Source of the DNA: Verrucomicrobiota bacterium
GTDB taxonomy: Bacteria; Verrucomicrobiota; Verrucomicrobiia; Limisphaerales; AV2
Direction: 5' to 3'
Assembly: GCA_003219345.1 (NCBI GenBank)
Contig: QHOP01000421.1
Coordinates: 1-16,461, forward strand
DNA: 16,461 nucleotides
Part shown: piece by piece, positions 1 to 6,788 of the stretch
Layout: each line of letters opens with the position of its first letter
Position numbering within the stretch: the first letter of the stretch is position 1
The notes under the pieces: generated by a model
Told to the model about the DNA's origin: nothing
Database searches by the model: none
Seen by the model: the letters and a program-made list of their open reading frames with translations, nothing else
Made by a program: the position numbers and the translations under genes

Positions 1-1
1 G

Positions 2-1216
2 GACGACCGCGCCACTGTCATTGAGCCGTCGCACAATCCAGGGTTGCCGGACGAAAGGAACGCGGTCATCGGCGCGTTGCAAAAACCCATCGGCGCGCGA
101 CCGATCCGCGAGCTGATCAAGCCAACCGACCGCGTTTGCATCGCTTTCACTGACCTCACCCGGGCGACGCCCAACGAGCGCATCATCCCGTGGTTGCTGG
201 AGCATTTGCACGGCGTTGTGCCTGCCCGCAACATCACGCTGCTGAACCAGCTTGGCACGCATCGTCCAAACACGCGCGCGGAACTGGACCGGATGCTCAC
301 GCCGAAGGTCACCGCGAATTACCGCGCGCTGAACCACGAGCCGGGCAATCCCGACGCTCTCGTTCAACTCGGAACGACGCGCGACGGCACGCCGGCGCTC
401 CTCAATCGACATCTGGCCGAAGCCAATGTCCGCATCATCACAGGTTTCATCGAGCCGCACTTCTTCGCCGGGTTTAGCGGCGGCCCGAAAGGGATCATGC
501 CCGGTTGCGCCGGACTGAAAACGGTGATGAGCAATCACGGCGCGAAAAACATTGGCGACTCGCGCGCTGCGTTTGGCATCACGGAAGGCAATCCGCTTTG
601 GGAAGAGCTGCGAGACATCGCTCTGCGGATCGGCCCAAGCTTCCTGCTCAACGTCAGTCTCAACGAGCAGAAACAAATCACCGGTGTGTTTGCCGGCGAC
701 CTGCTGGCCGCTCATAAGGCCGGGTGCGAATTTGTCCGCGCGTCCGCGATGCAAAAGGTGAAATCCCCCTTTGAAATCGTGGTGACAACGAACAGTGGCT
801 ATCCGCTGGACCTGAGCCTGTATCAAGGCGTAAAAGGCATGAGCGCTGCCGCGCGCATCGTTCAGGAACGCGGAATGATTATTCTGGCGTGTGAGTGCCG
901 CGAAGGCGTGCCGGCGGACAGTCCGTTGGACAAACTGCTCCGCAGCGCCTCCAGCTCCGAAGAAATTCTGGCGATGCTCGCCACGCCCGGCTTTGTTCGT
1001 CCCGAACAATGGCAGGCGCAAATCCAGGCGCTCATTCAGCGCAAGGCGACCGTGCTTGTTCACAGCTCGCTCCCTGACGAGGTGATTCAGGCCTGTCACC
1101 TGTCTCCCTGCCGCGACATCGGCGCTGCCGTCATGGAAGGTCTCCAGCAATTGGGGCCGCAAGCCCGCGTCGCTGTTTTGCCGCAAGGTCCGCTGACGAT
1201 TCCCTACCTGGGATGA
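2..1216 (+). CDS. larA: LarA-type nickel-dependent lactate (2-hydroxyacid) racemase, 5'-truncated by the window edge
   Basis: LarA enzymes interconvert D- and L-lactate or related 2-hydroxyacids using a nickel-pincer (NPN) cofactor in the cytoplasm. The reading frame is open from base 2, and codons before the first possible start (TTG at 44) read as family sequence (EPSHNPGLPD), so the true start lies outside the window. Counting from the codon at 44, the signature residues are Asp37/Arg40 (TDLTRATP), His73 (GTHRPNT), His139 and Lys149 (EPHFFAGFSGGPKG) and His165 (SNHG). These keep the spacing of Lactobacillus LarA Arg75, His108, His174, Lys184 and His200, so both the catalytic histidines and the cofactor-bearing lysine and nickel ligand are present. 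The C-terminus looks complete. No cofactor genes (larB, larC, larE) are visible. The family is broad, so the true substrate may be a 2-hydroxyacid other than lactate. Confidence 0.93.
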   Translation, partial: DDRATVIEPSHNPGLPDERNAVIGALQKPIGARPIRELIKPTDRVCIAFTDLTRATPNERIIPWLLEHLHGVVPARNITLLNQLGTHRPNTRAELDRMLTPKVTANYRALNHEPGNPDALVQLGTTRDGTPALLNRHLAEANVRIITGFIEPHFFAGFSGGPKGIMPGCAGLKTVMSNHGAKNIGDSRAAFGITEGNPLWEELRDIALRIGPSFLLNVSLNEQKQITGVFAGDLLAAHKAGCEFVRASAMQKVKSPFEIVVTTNSGYPLDLSLYQGVKGMSAAARIVQERGMIILACECREGVPADSPLDKLLRSASSSEEILAMLATPGFVRPEQWQAQIQALIQRKATVLVHSSLPDEVIQACHLSPCRDIGAAVMEGLQQLGPQARVAVLPQGPLTIPYLG

Positions 1217-1246
1217 ACCAGAATCGCGTATTGGGGCCATGAACCG

Positions 1247-1302
1247 CCCCCTCACCCGACCTCCGGCCACCCTCTCCCCCATTGGGAAAGGGAAGGGGTG
1301 AC
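1247..1302. repeat. GC-rich imperfect hairpin repeat (CCCTCACC family), copy 1
   Basis: This non-coding stretch follows larA. A left arm begins CCCCCTCACCC and continues to ACCCTCTCCCC, and a right arm GGGAAGGGGTGA can fold back on it. The same arrangement recurs at 5316-5379. The right arm is shorter than in copy 2. It sits between convergent larA and the ferredoxin gene, so it could help end transcription, but there is no T-run typical of an intrinsic terminator. Confidence 0.6.
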
Positions 1303-1354
1303 CGGCATTGAATTAAGCCCGGCAGCGGGACCGCACTGGCGGGCTCTTAATCTT

Positions 1355-1415
1355 AATCCTAATCGTAATCTTGCTCTTAGGTTTGGAGATTAAGAGTAAG
1401 ATTACGATTAAGATT
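1355..1415. repeat. AT-rich long hairpin built of AATCTT/ATTAAG-type hexamers, copy 1
   Basis: The arms at 1355-1379 and 1391-1415 are reverse complements at 23 of 25 positions, with an 11-nt loop. The arms are made of short hexamer-like units (AATCCT, AATCGT, ATTAAG). A second element at 1925-1976 shares the 16-mer AATCCTAATCGTAATC exactly. The composition is sharply different from the flanking GC-rich DNA. The hairpin lies downstream of both larA and the ferredoxin gene, which converge here. Confidence 0.75.
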
Positions 1416-1500
1416 GGGAAGGAGAAAAAGGCTCGGCGACGGCATGGCTGGCGGCAGCAGCCGCGCGCCGCACTGGAGGAGCCGGCCCGTCTGCTCGGAT

Positions 1501-1821
1501 TCAATAACCCAATTGCGCTTTCCTTTGTTCAGCGGTCGGCAAAGGGTCCTTTTTGGTGACAATCGCGTCCTGTCCACCGTCTTTCACGCGCCGCGCTTCC
1601 GCGGCATTGAATTCAATGTTGGCCTGGTATTCCTGAGGAACCGAAGCTTCGGCGTAGATGGCCTCGACCGGACAGACTTCGACGCAGGCGGTGCAGTCAA
1701 TGCAGTCCTCCGGATGGATCACCAATTGCTGGTCCAGTTCGTAGAAGCAGGCAACCGGGCAGACTTCCACGCAATCCGTGAACTTGCAGCGCTGACATTT
1801 ATCCGTGACGACGTGAGCCAT
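1501..1821 (-). CDS. fdxA: 7Fe ferredoxin ([3Fe-4S][4Fe-4S]), FdxA family
   Basis: This is a 106-residue soluble electron carrier. The first motif has Cys9, Cys12, Cys17 and Cys21-Pro; the second has Cys40, Cys43, Cys46 and Cys50-Pro. The pattern matches Azotobacter FdI, in which one cysteine of each motif is exchanged between a [3Fe-4S] and a [4Fe-4S] cluster. The start MAHVVTDKC and the tail VTKKDPLP are typical of the family, and the length is normal. A ribosome binding site AAAGG lies about 7 nt upstream of the ATG. The gene is monocistronic: it converges with larA and diverges from the ThuA gene. Both flanking gaps contain AT-rich hairpin repeats. The redox partner cannot be told from context. 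Confidence 0.93.
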   Translation of the reverse strand: MAHVVTDKCQRCKFTDCVEVCPVACFYELDQQLVIHPEDCIDCTACVEVCPVEAIYAEASVPQEYQANIEFNAAEARRVKDGGQDAIVTKKDPLPTAEQRKAQLGY

Positions 1822-1924
1822 AAAAAGCCTTTGAATGAGTTCTATTTCAGCCCAATTTGACCGTTGTCAGCCACAGGATGTTCCCTGTTGGACAGTCCGT
1901 CAAGTTCGCGCCCCAAGAACCTGG

Positions 1925-1976
1925 AATCCTAATCGTAATCCTACTCTTACTCGTGCGATTAAGATTAAGATTAAGA
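1925..1976. repeat. AT-rich hexamer repeat, copy 2
   Basis: It starts with AATCCTAATCGTAATC (1925-1940), identical to 1355-1370 of copy 1, and ends with a tandem run of about three ATTAAG hexamers (1958-1976). The two halves are imperfect reverse complements around a short GC-containing loop. It lies in the divergent gap between fdxA and the ThuA gene, so it could affect their promoters. No convincing promoter was identified in this gap. Confidence 0.65.
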
Positions 1977-2081
1977 CCAGGAGCAGGAACAAGATCAGCA
2001 CACCGTAAAATACTTCTCGTTGCTCTTTCTCTTGGGGCGCGATATGAATCCGGGCGGCAAAATTCCGTCAAGAGAACCGCT

Positions 2082-3083
2082 ATGAAATACTGGGCGTCGC
2101 TGATGATGGTTTTGAGCTTCGCCGCGATCCGCAGCGAGGCGCGCGACTGGGTCGTTTATGAAGGCAAGGAAGGCCCCGGCCAAGGCAGGCACATCGTGTT
2201 CATCACCGGCGATGAGGAATACCGATCGGAAGAAGGGATGCCGATGCTCGCCAAAATTCTCGCGGTGCGGCACGGGTTCAAATGCACGGTGCTCTTTCCG
2301 ATCAACCCCGCGGACGGCACCATTGATCCCAACAACCAGACCAATATCGTGGGCATGGAAGCGCTGAAGACCGCTGACATGGTTGTCATGCAACTGCGCT
2401 TCCGCGAACTGCCGGATGACCAGATGAAATATTTCGTGGACTTTCTGAATTCCGGCAAACCGGTCCTCGCCGTTCGCACTTCCACGCATTCCTTCGCCTA
2501 CAGCCGCAACCGGCGGAGTCCTTACGCAAAATTTGACTGGCAGAGCAAGGAATGGCCCGGAGGATTCGGCCAGCAAGTCCTCGGCGACACCTGGGTCAGC
2601 CACCACGGCAACCACGGCAAGGAAAGCACGCGGGGCGTCATCAACGAACAGTTCAAAGCGCACCCGATCCTGCGCGGCATCGAGGACATTTGGGGGCCGA
2701 CTGACGTTTACGGCATTGCCCACCTGCCCAGGGACGCGCAAGTCCTCGTCGATGGCCAGGTGCTCGAAGGCATGAAACCGACGGACAAACCCGTGGACGG
2801 ACCGAAGAACAATCCGATGATGCCGATCATCTGGACGCGTAATTACACGTGGGAATCCGGCCAAACCTCGCGCATCGTTTGCAGCACCATCGGCGCGGCC
2901 GTGGATTTGGAATGCGAAGACCTGCGCCGTCTCTTCGTGAACGCGGTTTACTGGGGCCTCGGCCTTGAGGACAAAATTTCACCGACCCGCAGTGTCGCTT
3001 ACGTGGGCGAATATCATCCAAGCTTTTTTGGTTTTGGCAAATTCAGGCGCGGCCTCAAACCGTCGGACTTTGAGATGAAGTAG
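2082..3083 (+). CDS. Secreted ThuA-like (trehalose-utilization / type 1 glutamine amidotransferase-fold) protein
   Basis: This is a 333-residue protein beginning MKYWASLMMVLSFAAI with a probable signal peptide cleaved near SEA-RD (about residue 20), so it is expected outside the cytoplasmic membrane. The core from about residue 36 (HIVFITGDEEYRSEEGMPMLAKIL) and the segment with GKPVLAVRTSTHSF fit the ThuA-like family (PF06283), whose biochemical role is poorly defined and which often lies near sugar-degradation genes. The ATG at 2082 is preferred over the open frame back to 1857 because that extension runs through the AT-rich repeat and the signal peptide begins at 2082. The only upstream purines are AGAGAA, a weak ribosome binding site. 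No pathway partner lies adjacent. The gene is intact and ends before a large palindrome. Confidence 0.85.
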   Translation: MKYWASLMMVLSFAAIRSEARDWVVYEGKEGPGQGRHIVFITGDEEYRSEEGMPMLAKILAVRHGFKCTVLFPINPADGTIDPNNQTNIVGMEALKTADMVVMQLRFRELPDDQMKYFVDFLNSGKPVLAVRTSTHSFAYSRNRRSPYAKFDWQSKEWPGGFGQQVLGDTWVSHHGNHGKESTRGVINEQFKAHPILRGIEDIWGPTDVYGIAHLPRDAQVLVDGQVLEGMKPTDKPVDGPKNNPMMPIIWTRNYTWESGQTSRIVCSTIGAAVDLECEDLRRLFVNAVYWGLGLEDKISPTRSVAYVGEYHPSFFGFGKFRRGLKPSDFEMK

Positions 3084-3144
3084 CGCGCTTCCACCGGGCG
3101 CGCATACTGTGTGAGCCAGCGCCTCCTTCGCTTTTGCGCACGCA

Positions 3145-3265
3145 TTGGGACCATGAACCCTGGCGTAGCGGCGTCTCGGCAGAGCGCCGCAATTCGTGGG
3201 AATCCCGCAGTTGCGGGACCAGCGGCGCTCTGCCGAGACGCCGCTACGGGGGTACGGTTCATGGG
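3145..3265. repeat. Large palindromic repeat with perfect 26-bp stem (MITE/REP-like)
   Basis: Arms at 3165-3190 and 3222-3247 are perfect 26-nt reverse complements (core GTCTCGGCAGAGCGCC). A 31-nt interior carries its own small stem (CCCGCAGTTGCGGG). Outer ends also pair: CCATGAACC (3151-3159) with GGTTCATGG near 3257-3265. Short open frames run through it on both strands because the sequence is palindromic, and none looks like a protein. I recall similar palindromes dispersed in verrucomicrobial genomes, but copy number cannot be checked here. Confidence 0.85.
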
Positions 3266-3317
3266 GAGCCTCGACGCCATTTCCAGCGCGTATGGGAACC
3301 CGAATCTTTTCCGTGCT

Positions 3318-3866
3318 TTACATCCCACGAGCCGGCACCTCACGCGGCAACTCCTTTAGCGTGAGGTCCACGATCAGGTCCTCGGCGATTTTCTCCAATT
3401 CGTTTCGCAACTCGGCGAGGTTGCATAACTCGGGAACGTTTAACTTGGCTTGCGCTTTGAAGAGCATTTCACCGGACATCGCCGCGCTGGCGCATTCCGT
3501 GTTGAGCTCCTCGACGTTCACCCCGTGGGCGGCGAGCGCGTGCGAAATCTGATGAACGATGCCCGGACGGTCCTGGCCGACGATTTCCAGAAAAACCAGT
3601 GCCCGCTCGGACTGCGCGTGGTCTTGCCGATCGGAATGAATCACGACGGTCAGTCCTTCTGGTTCGAGTTTTTTCAAAGCGCCGACCAGAGCAGCTTCTT
3701 TTTCGGCGGGCACTTGCACGCGAAGGATGCCGGCGAAGTGGCCGCCCAACCGCGACATCCGGCTTTCGAGCCAGTTGCCGCCATGTTCAGCCACTATACC
3801 CGCGAGGGAATCCACCAAGCCGGGTTTGTCCCGACCAATCACGGTCATGACCAGCGAAAGTTGCAT
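3318..3866 (-). CDS. Tandem ACT-domain protein, GcvR-like
   Basis: This is a 182-residue protein with two ACT domains. The first is at about residues 1-80 (VIGRDKPGLVDSLAGIVAEHGG) and the second at about residues 90-170 (EIVGQDRPGIVHQISHALAAHG). Each has the characteristic DxPGxV/DRPGIV turn between the first strand and helix. Two-ACT proteins of this size resemble GcvR, which senses glycine and controls the glycine cleavage regulator, but no gcv genes are nearby. I start at the internal Met (3866) rather than 3902 because GAAAGGA lies just upstream and the domain begins at once; the spacing of 3-4 nt is tight. The gene stands alone, and its start faces the sulfatase start about 100 nt away, so the two may share a divergent promoter region. 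Confidence 0.8.
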   Translation of the reverse strand: MQLSLVMTVIGRDKPGLVDSLAGIVAEHGGNWLESRMSRLGGHFAGILRVQVPAEKEAALVGALKKLEPEGLTVVIHSDRQDHAQSERALVFLEIVGQDRPGIVHQISHALAAHGVNVEELNTECASAAMSGEMLFKAQAKLNVPELCNLAELRNELEKIAEDLIVDLTLKELPREVPARGM

Positions 3867-3965
3867 AGGTCCTTTCTTAATCTCAGCACGCCATTCTGGC
3901 AACGCATTCCCGGCGATCTCTTATTTTGTTGGCCGCGTCTTCCGGGTCTTTTAACATCTTCCTTC

Positions 3966-5285
3966 ATGAAATTCTCCGGTCGCCTTGGAATTTATTCTGC
4001 GCTGCTCGCCACTTTGCACGTCGGCTACGCGCAGTCGCCGTACCTCGAAGGGCTCCGCGCCAAGGCGCAGGGCAGGCCGAACATCATTTTCATCCTCGCC
4101 GACGACCTGGGTTACGGTGATCCGGGGTGTTACGGACAAAAGAAAATCAAGACTCCGAACATGGATCGACTGGCTGCGGAAGGGATGCGCTTCACTCAAT
4201 GCTACGCCGGCAGCACGGTCTGCGCGCCGTCGCGCTGCAGTCTCATGACGGGGATGCACACCGGCCATGCGCGGATTCGCGGCAACGCGCGCGTGCCGTT
4301 GGAGTCGGGCGATGTGACGGTGGCCGAGATTCTCAAACCGGCCGTTTACAACACGGCGATCATCGGCAAATGGGGACTGGGTGACGAAGGAACGGCCGGC
4401 GTTCCGAACCGACACGGGTTTGATGAATGGCTCGGCTATCTCGATCAAGTCCAGGCGCACAATTATTACCCGGAATATCTTTGGCGCAATCAACGCCAGT
4501 GGCAATTGCGGGGCAACGCCAATGGCGGGAAGGGCCAATATTCCCACGATTTGTTCACGCGCGCGGCGTTGAATTTCATTCGCATCAATCAAAAGCATCC
4601 GTTCTTCCTTTACCTCGCCTATACCATTCCCCATGCGAACAACGAACTGAAAGACGAAGGCATGGAAGTGCCCGGCGACGCGCCCTACTCGAAGGAGGAC
4701 TGGCCGCAGCAGGAGAAAAACAAGGCGGCGATGATCACGCGACTCGATGCGGACGTGGGCAAAATCCTGGACCAGCTCAAGGAACTGAGGGTGGACCAGG
4801 GCACAATCATCTTCTTCTCCAGCGACAACGGACCGCACAAGGAAGGCGGCGTGGACCCGAAATTCTTTGAAAGCTCCGGTCGGTTGCGCGGCATCAAGCG
4901 CGACCTTTACGAAGGCGGCATTCGCGTGCCGATGATCGTTCGGTGGCCGGGCAAAATCAAGGCCGGCACCACGAACGATCAGGTCTGGGCTTTTTGGGAT
5001 TTCCTGCCCACCGCCGCCGAACTCGCCGGAATCAAACCGCCGAAGGACATCGACGGCATTTCGATGACGCCCACCCTGCTCGGCTTGAAGCAGACCAATC
5101 AGCATGAGTTTCTTTACTGGGAGTTTCACGAGCGCGGTTTCCAACAAGCTGTCCGAATGGGTGATTGGAAGGCTGTGAAGCTCGCATCCCGACATCGCGG
5201 CGAGGATCGGGGAGTATTTGAAAACCGCGCGGACCGAATCAAAGAACTGGCCGGCCAAATCCGCCAAATAGAGTGGTTGCCATAA
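3966..5285 (+). CDS. Secreted Cys-type sulfatase with frameshifted, partly deleted C-terminus
   Basis: This 439-residue sulfatase of the alkaline-phosphatase superfamily hydrolyses a sulfate ester, probably on an algal or host polysaccharide. A signal peptide (MKFSGRLGIYSALLATLHVGYA) is followed by the metal-site ADD at residues 45-47, the active-site motif CAPSR with Cys86 (to be converted to formylglycine), GKWG, IPHAN and SSDNGPH. The catalytic core is therefore whole. After GDWKAVKL the frame is wrong: the next bases in the +1 frame from 5185 read HPDIAARIGEYLKTARTES and stop at 5269-5271, which is the normal end of such sulfatases. About 20-25 codons normally separating these parts (a KPGAPLELYDL-like segment) are absent. 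The encoded tail ASRHRGED to EWLP is thus out of frame. The longer upstream open frame (from 3450) is antisense to the ACT gene and was not used. A formylglycine-generating enzyme lies convergently next door. Confidence 0.85.
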   Translation: MKFSGRLGIYSALLATLHVGYAQSPYLEGLRAKAQGRPNIIFILADDLGYGDPGCYGQKKIKTPNMDRLAAEGMRFTQCYAGSTVCAPSRCSLMTGMHTGHARIRGNARVPLESGDVTVAEILKPAVYNTAIIGKWGLGDEGTAGVPNRHGFDEWLGYLDQVQAHNYYPEYLWRNQRQWQLRGNANGGKGQYSHDLFTRAALNFIRINQKHPFFLYLAYTIPHANNELKDEGMEVPGDAPYSKEDWPQQEKNKAAMITRLDADVGKILDQLKELRVDQGTIIFFSSDNGPHKEGGVDPKFFESSGRLRGIKRDLYEGGIRVPMIVRWPGKIKAGTTNDQVWAFWDFLPTAAELAGIKPPKDIDGISMTPTLLGLKQTNQHEFLYWEFHERGFQQAVRMGDWKAVKLASRHRGEDRGVFENRADRIKELAGQIRQIEWLP

Positions 5286-5315
5286 TTAATTTCCAATCAA
5301 TGTCGTGTGCAGGAA

Positions 5316-5379
5316 CTCCCCTCACCGGCTAAAGCCACCCTCTCCGCTCATCCGACGAGGGGAGAGGGAAGGGTGAGAG
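5316..5379. repeat. GC-rich imperfect hairpin repeat (CCCTCACC family), copy 2
   Basis: CTCCCCTCACC and CCACCCTCTCC form the left side, and GGGGAGAGGGAAGGGTGAG forms the right. The arms CCCTCTCC and GGAGAGGG pair exactly and CTCACC pairs with GGGTGAG. It has the same architecture as 1247-1302. It lies in the 207-nt gap between the convergent sulfatase and FGE genes, and nothing else was recognised in that gap. Confidence 0.6.
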
Positions 5380-5492
5380 CCGTTGGGAATTCGACAATCG
5401 GGTTCATTTCGGAAATCTCTTTTGGCAATTGGTCTAAACAGCGCAGGAGAAAGTCCGCGAAACTGGCCGCGCAGCGAGTTGCTCGCGTCGGT

Positions 5493-6572
5493 TCAACGCG
5501 GCGGCGGGCCGTCTTTGACGCAGCGGAAGCCAGTGTGCGACAGGCCCGTGTCGGGTGAAGATTTCATTCGCGCGCTGGGCCGATAGCCGGTGCAGTAAAG
5601 GTCGCTGCACAAGTAGGAGCCGCCCCGCAGAACTTTTTTCGGAACGCCCGGTTCGTTCGGATCGAAGCTTTCAGTCGGGCCTTTGGGATTCTTCGTCGGA
5701 CTGCTGGCGTAGTAGTCAGGCCGATACCAATCGTTGCACCACTCCCAAACATTGCCCGCCATGTCATAAAGCCCGTAGCCGTTGGGCGGGAAACTGGCAA
5801 CCGGGGCGGTTCCACGGAAACCGTCGGCTTGAGTGTTTTCATTTGGGAAACGGCCCTGCCAGATATTCGCCTGCCATCTTCCATTGGGCGTTTGCGCTTC
5901 GCCCCAAACGTACGGTTTGCGATCCAGGCCACCGCGCGAAGCATATTCCCATTCCGCTTCGGTCGGCAATCGTTTGCCCGCCCACTCGGCGTAAGCCATC
6001 GCGTCATACCAACAAACATGCACGACGGGATGCTTTTCACGCCCTTTAATGTCCGAGTCGGCGCCTTCTGGATGACGCCAGTCTGCGCCGGGAGTCCATT
6101 TCCACCAGATGTAATGATTGTCCAGCGACACTTCGCCTGGCGGCGGTTTGAAGACGACTGAGCCAGGCACCAACATCTCGGGCGATGCGCCGGGAAAGTC
6201 CTTTGGGTCAGGTTTGCGCCCGGCGACCGTGACGTAGCCGGTGGCCCGTACGAACTTTTCAAACTGATCGTTGGTCACTTCCGTCTGGTCCATCCAAAAC
6301 CCATCCACTGTGACTTCGTGCGCCGGTTGTTCATCCGGGCTTCCATCCGCCGAACCCATCCAAAAAATCCCGCCTCGAATCCAGACCATATCATTCGTCC
6401 AGGAATCGCCCCTCTGCGCGTCTTTGCCTGGGCCCGAAGGGATCGGAAGTGGCCGCTGCGACCGCCCCGGCTCATCCCTCCTTATCACGATAAAGGAACC
6501 CAACGCGACTCCACCCAACACGGCCGCCAGCGCGACAGCAAACTGTTTTGTGGACTTTGAATTCTGATTCAT
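5493..6572 (-). CDS. Formylglycine-generating enzyme (SUMF1/FGE family), membrane-anchored or exported
   Basis: FGE oxidises the active-site cysteine of sulfatases to formylglycine using copper and oxygen. The 359-residue protein has an N-terminal hydrophobic segment (residues 11-30, FAVALAAVLGGVALGSFIVI), a likely signal anchor, and then the FGE-sulfatase domain from MVWIRGGIFWMG to LSHTGFRC. It contains RLPTEAEWEYASRGG and GNVWEWCNDWY. The catalytic cysteine pair is kept as Cys322 and Cys327 in RGGSYLCSDLYC, matching human FGE Cys336/Cys341, whereas many SUMF1-fold proteins lack it. The start at 6572 (MNQNSK) is preferred to 6617 because it puts a short basic stretch before the membrane segment; no strong ribosome binding site is seen. 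It is convergent with the Cys-type sulfatase, so a sulfatase-maturation role is a natural inference. Confidence 0.88.
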   Translation of the reverse strand: MNQNSKSTKQFAVALAAVLGGVALGSFIVIRRDEPGRSQRPLPIPSGPGKDAQRGDSWTNDMVWIRGGIFWMGSADGSPDEQPAHEVTVDGFWMDQTEVTNDQFEKFVRATGYVTVAGRKPDPKDFPGASPEMLVPGSVVFKPPPGEVSLDNHYIWWKWTPGADWRHPEGADSDIKGREKHPVVHVCWYDAMAYAEWAGKRLPTEAEWEYASRGGLDRKPYVWGEAQTPNGRWQANIWQGRFPNENTQADGFRGTAPVASFPPNGYGLYDMAGNVWEWCNDWYRPDYYASSPTKNPKGPTESFDPNEPGVPKKVLRGGSYLCSDLYCTGYRPSARMKSSPDTGLSHTGFRCVKDGPPPR

Positions 6573-6618
6573 TTGGCGAAGCGCCGGCGTGGTTGTCCTG
6601 GTGCGCACCTGGAACAAC

Positions 6619-6708
6619 TGGCGGAAGGGGCGAGATTCGAACTCGCGTTAGGGTTTCCCCTAAGCCTGATTTCGAGTCAGGTGCCTTCAACCACTCAGCC
6701 ACCCTTCC
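6619..6708 (-). tRNA. tRNA-Ser (CGA)
   Basis: This 90-nt minus-strand cloverleaf has acceptor GGAAGGG paired with CCCTTCC, G discriminator and an encoded CCA (6619-6621). The anticodon stem CCTGA/TCAGG encloses loop CTCGAAA, giving anticodon CGA at 6672-6674. A long variable arm (TTAGGG-GAAA-CCCTAA) is diagnostic of a class II tRNA, and the T arm is GCGAG-TTCGAAT-CTCGC. It reads the serine codon UCG. A tyrosine recombinase gene begins on its 5' side, so the tRNA may be or have been an integration target. Confidence 0.96.
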
Positions 6709-6753
6709 ACTCGCTCATTTACAACATGTTACAACTACAATTCCTGAGGCAAC

Positions 6754-6782
6754 TTGACAATCTGATACTGCAATCTGATACT
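6754..6782 (+). promoter_or_regulatory. Sigma70-like promoter for the integrase
   Basis: A perfect -35 hexamer TTGACA (6754-6759) is followed by a 17-nt spacer and the -10 hexamer GATACT (6777-6782, four of six consensus matches). Transcription would be predicted to start near 6789, at or next to a GTG that begins the recognisable integrase sequence. The prediction rests on sequence match alone. Confidence 0.45.
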
Positions 6783-6783
6783 G
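6758..6783 (+). repeat. Two exact tandem copies of CAATCTGATACTG overlapping the promoter
   Basis: CAATCTGATACTG at 6758-6770 is repeated without spacer at 6771-6783. The second copy contains the -10 hexamer and the first lies in the spacer. Direct repeats in this position could be an operator or an excisionase/integrase arm site, or a simple duplication. Confidence 0.8.
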
Positions 6784-6788
6784 TAGGC

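Noticed and set aside
1857..2081. N-terminal extension of the ThuA frame
   Set aside because: It translates the AT-rich hexamer repeat, and a signal peptide begins at 2082.
1995..2864. 289-aa minus-strand frame opposite the ThuA gene
   Set aside because: It is antisense to a well-supported protein and has no domain features.
3014..3359. Short proteins on both strands through the large palindrome
   Set aside because: Both strands give similar repeat-derived peptides (e.g. ALCRDAAT), a consequence of the palindrome.
3951..5267. 438-aa open frame on the minus strand opposite the sulfatase
   Set aside because: It is fully antisense to a clear sulfatase, has no recognisable motifs and mirrors the codon bias of the sense gene.
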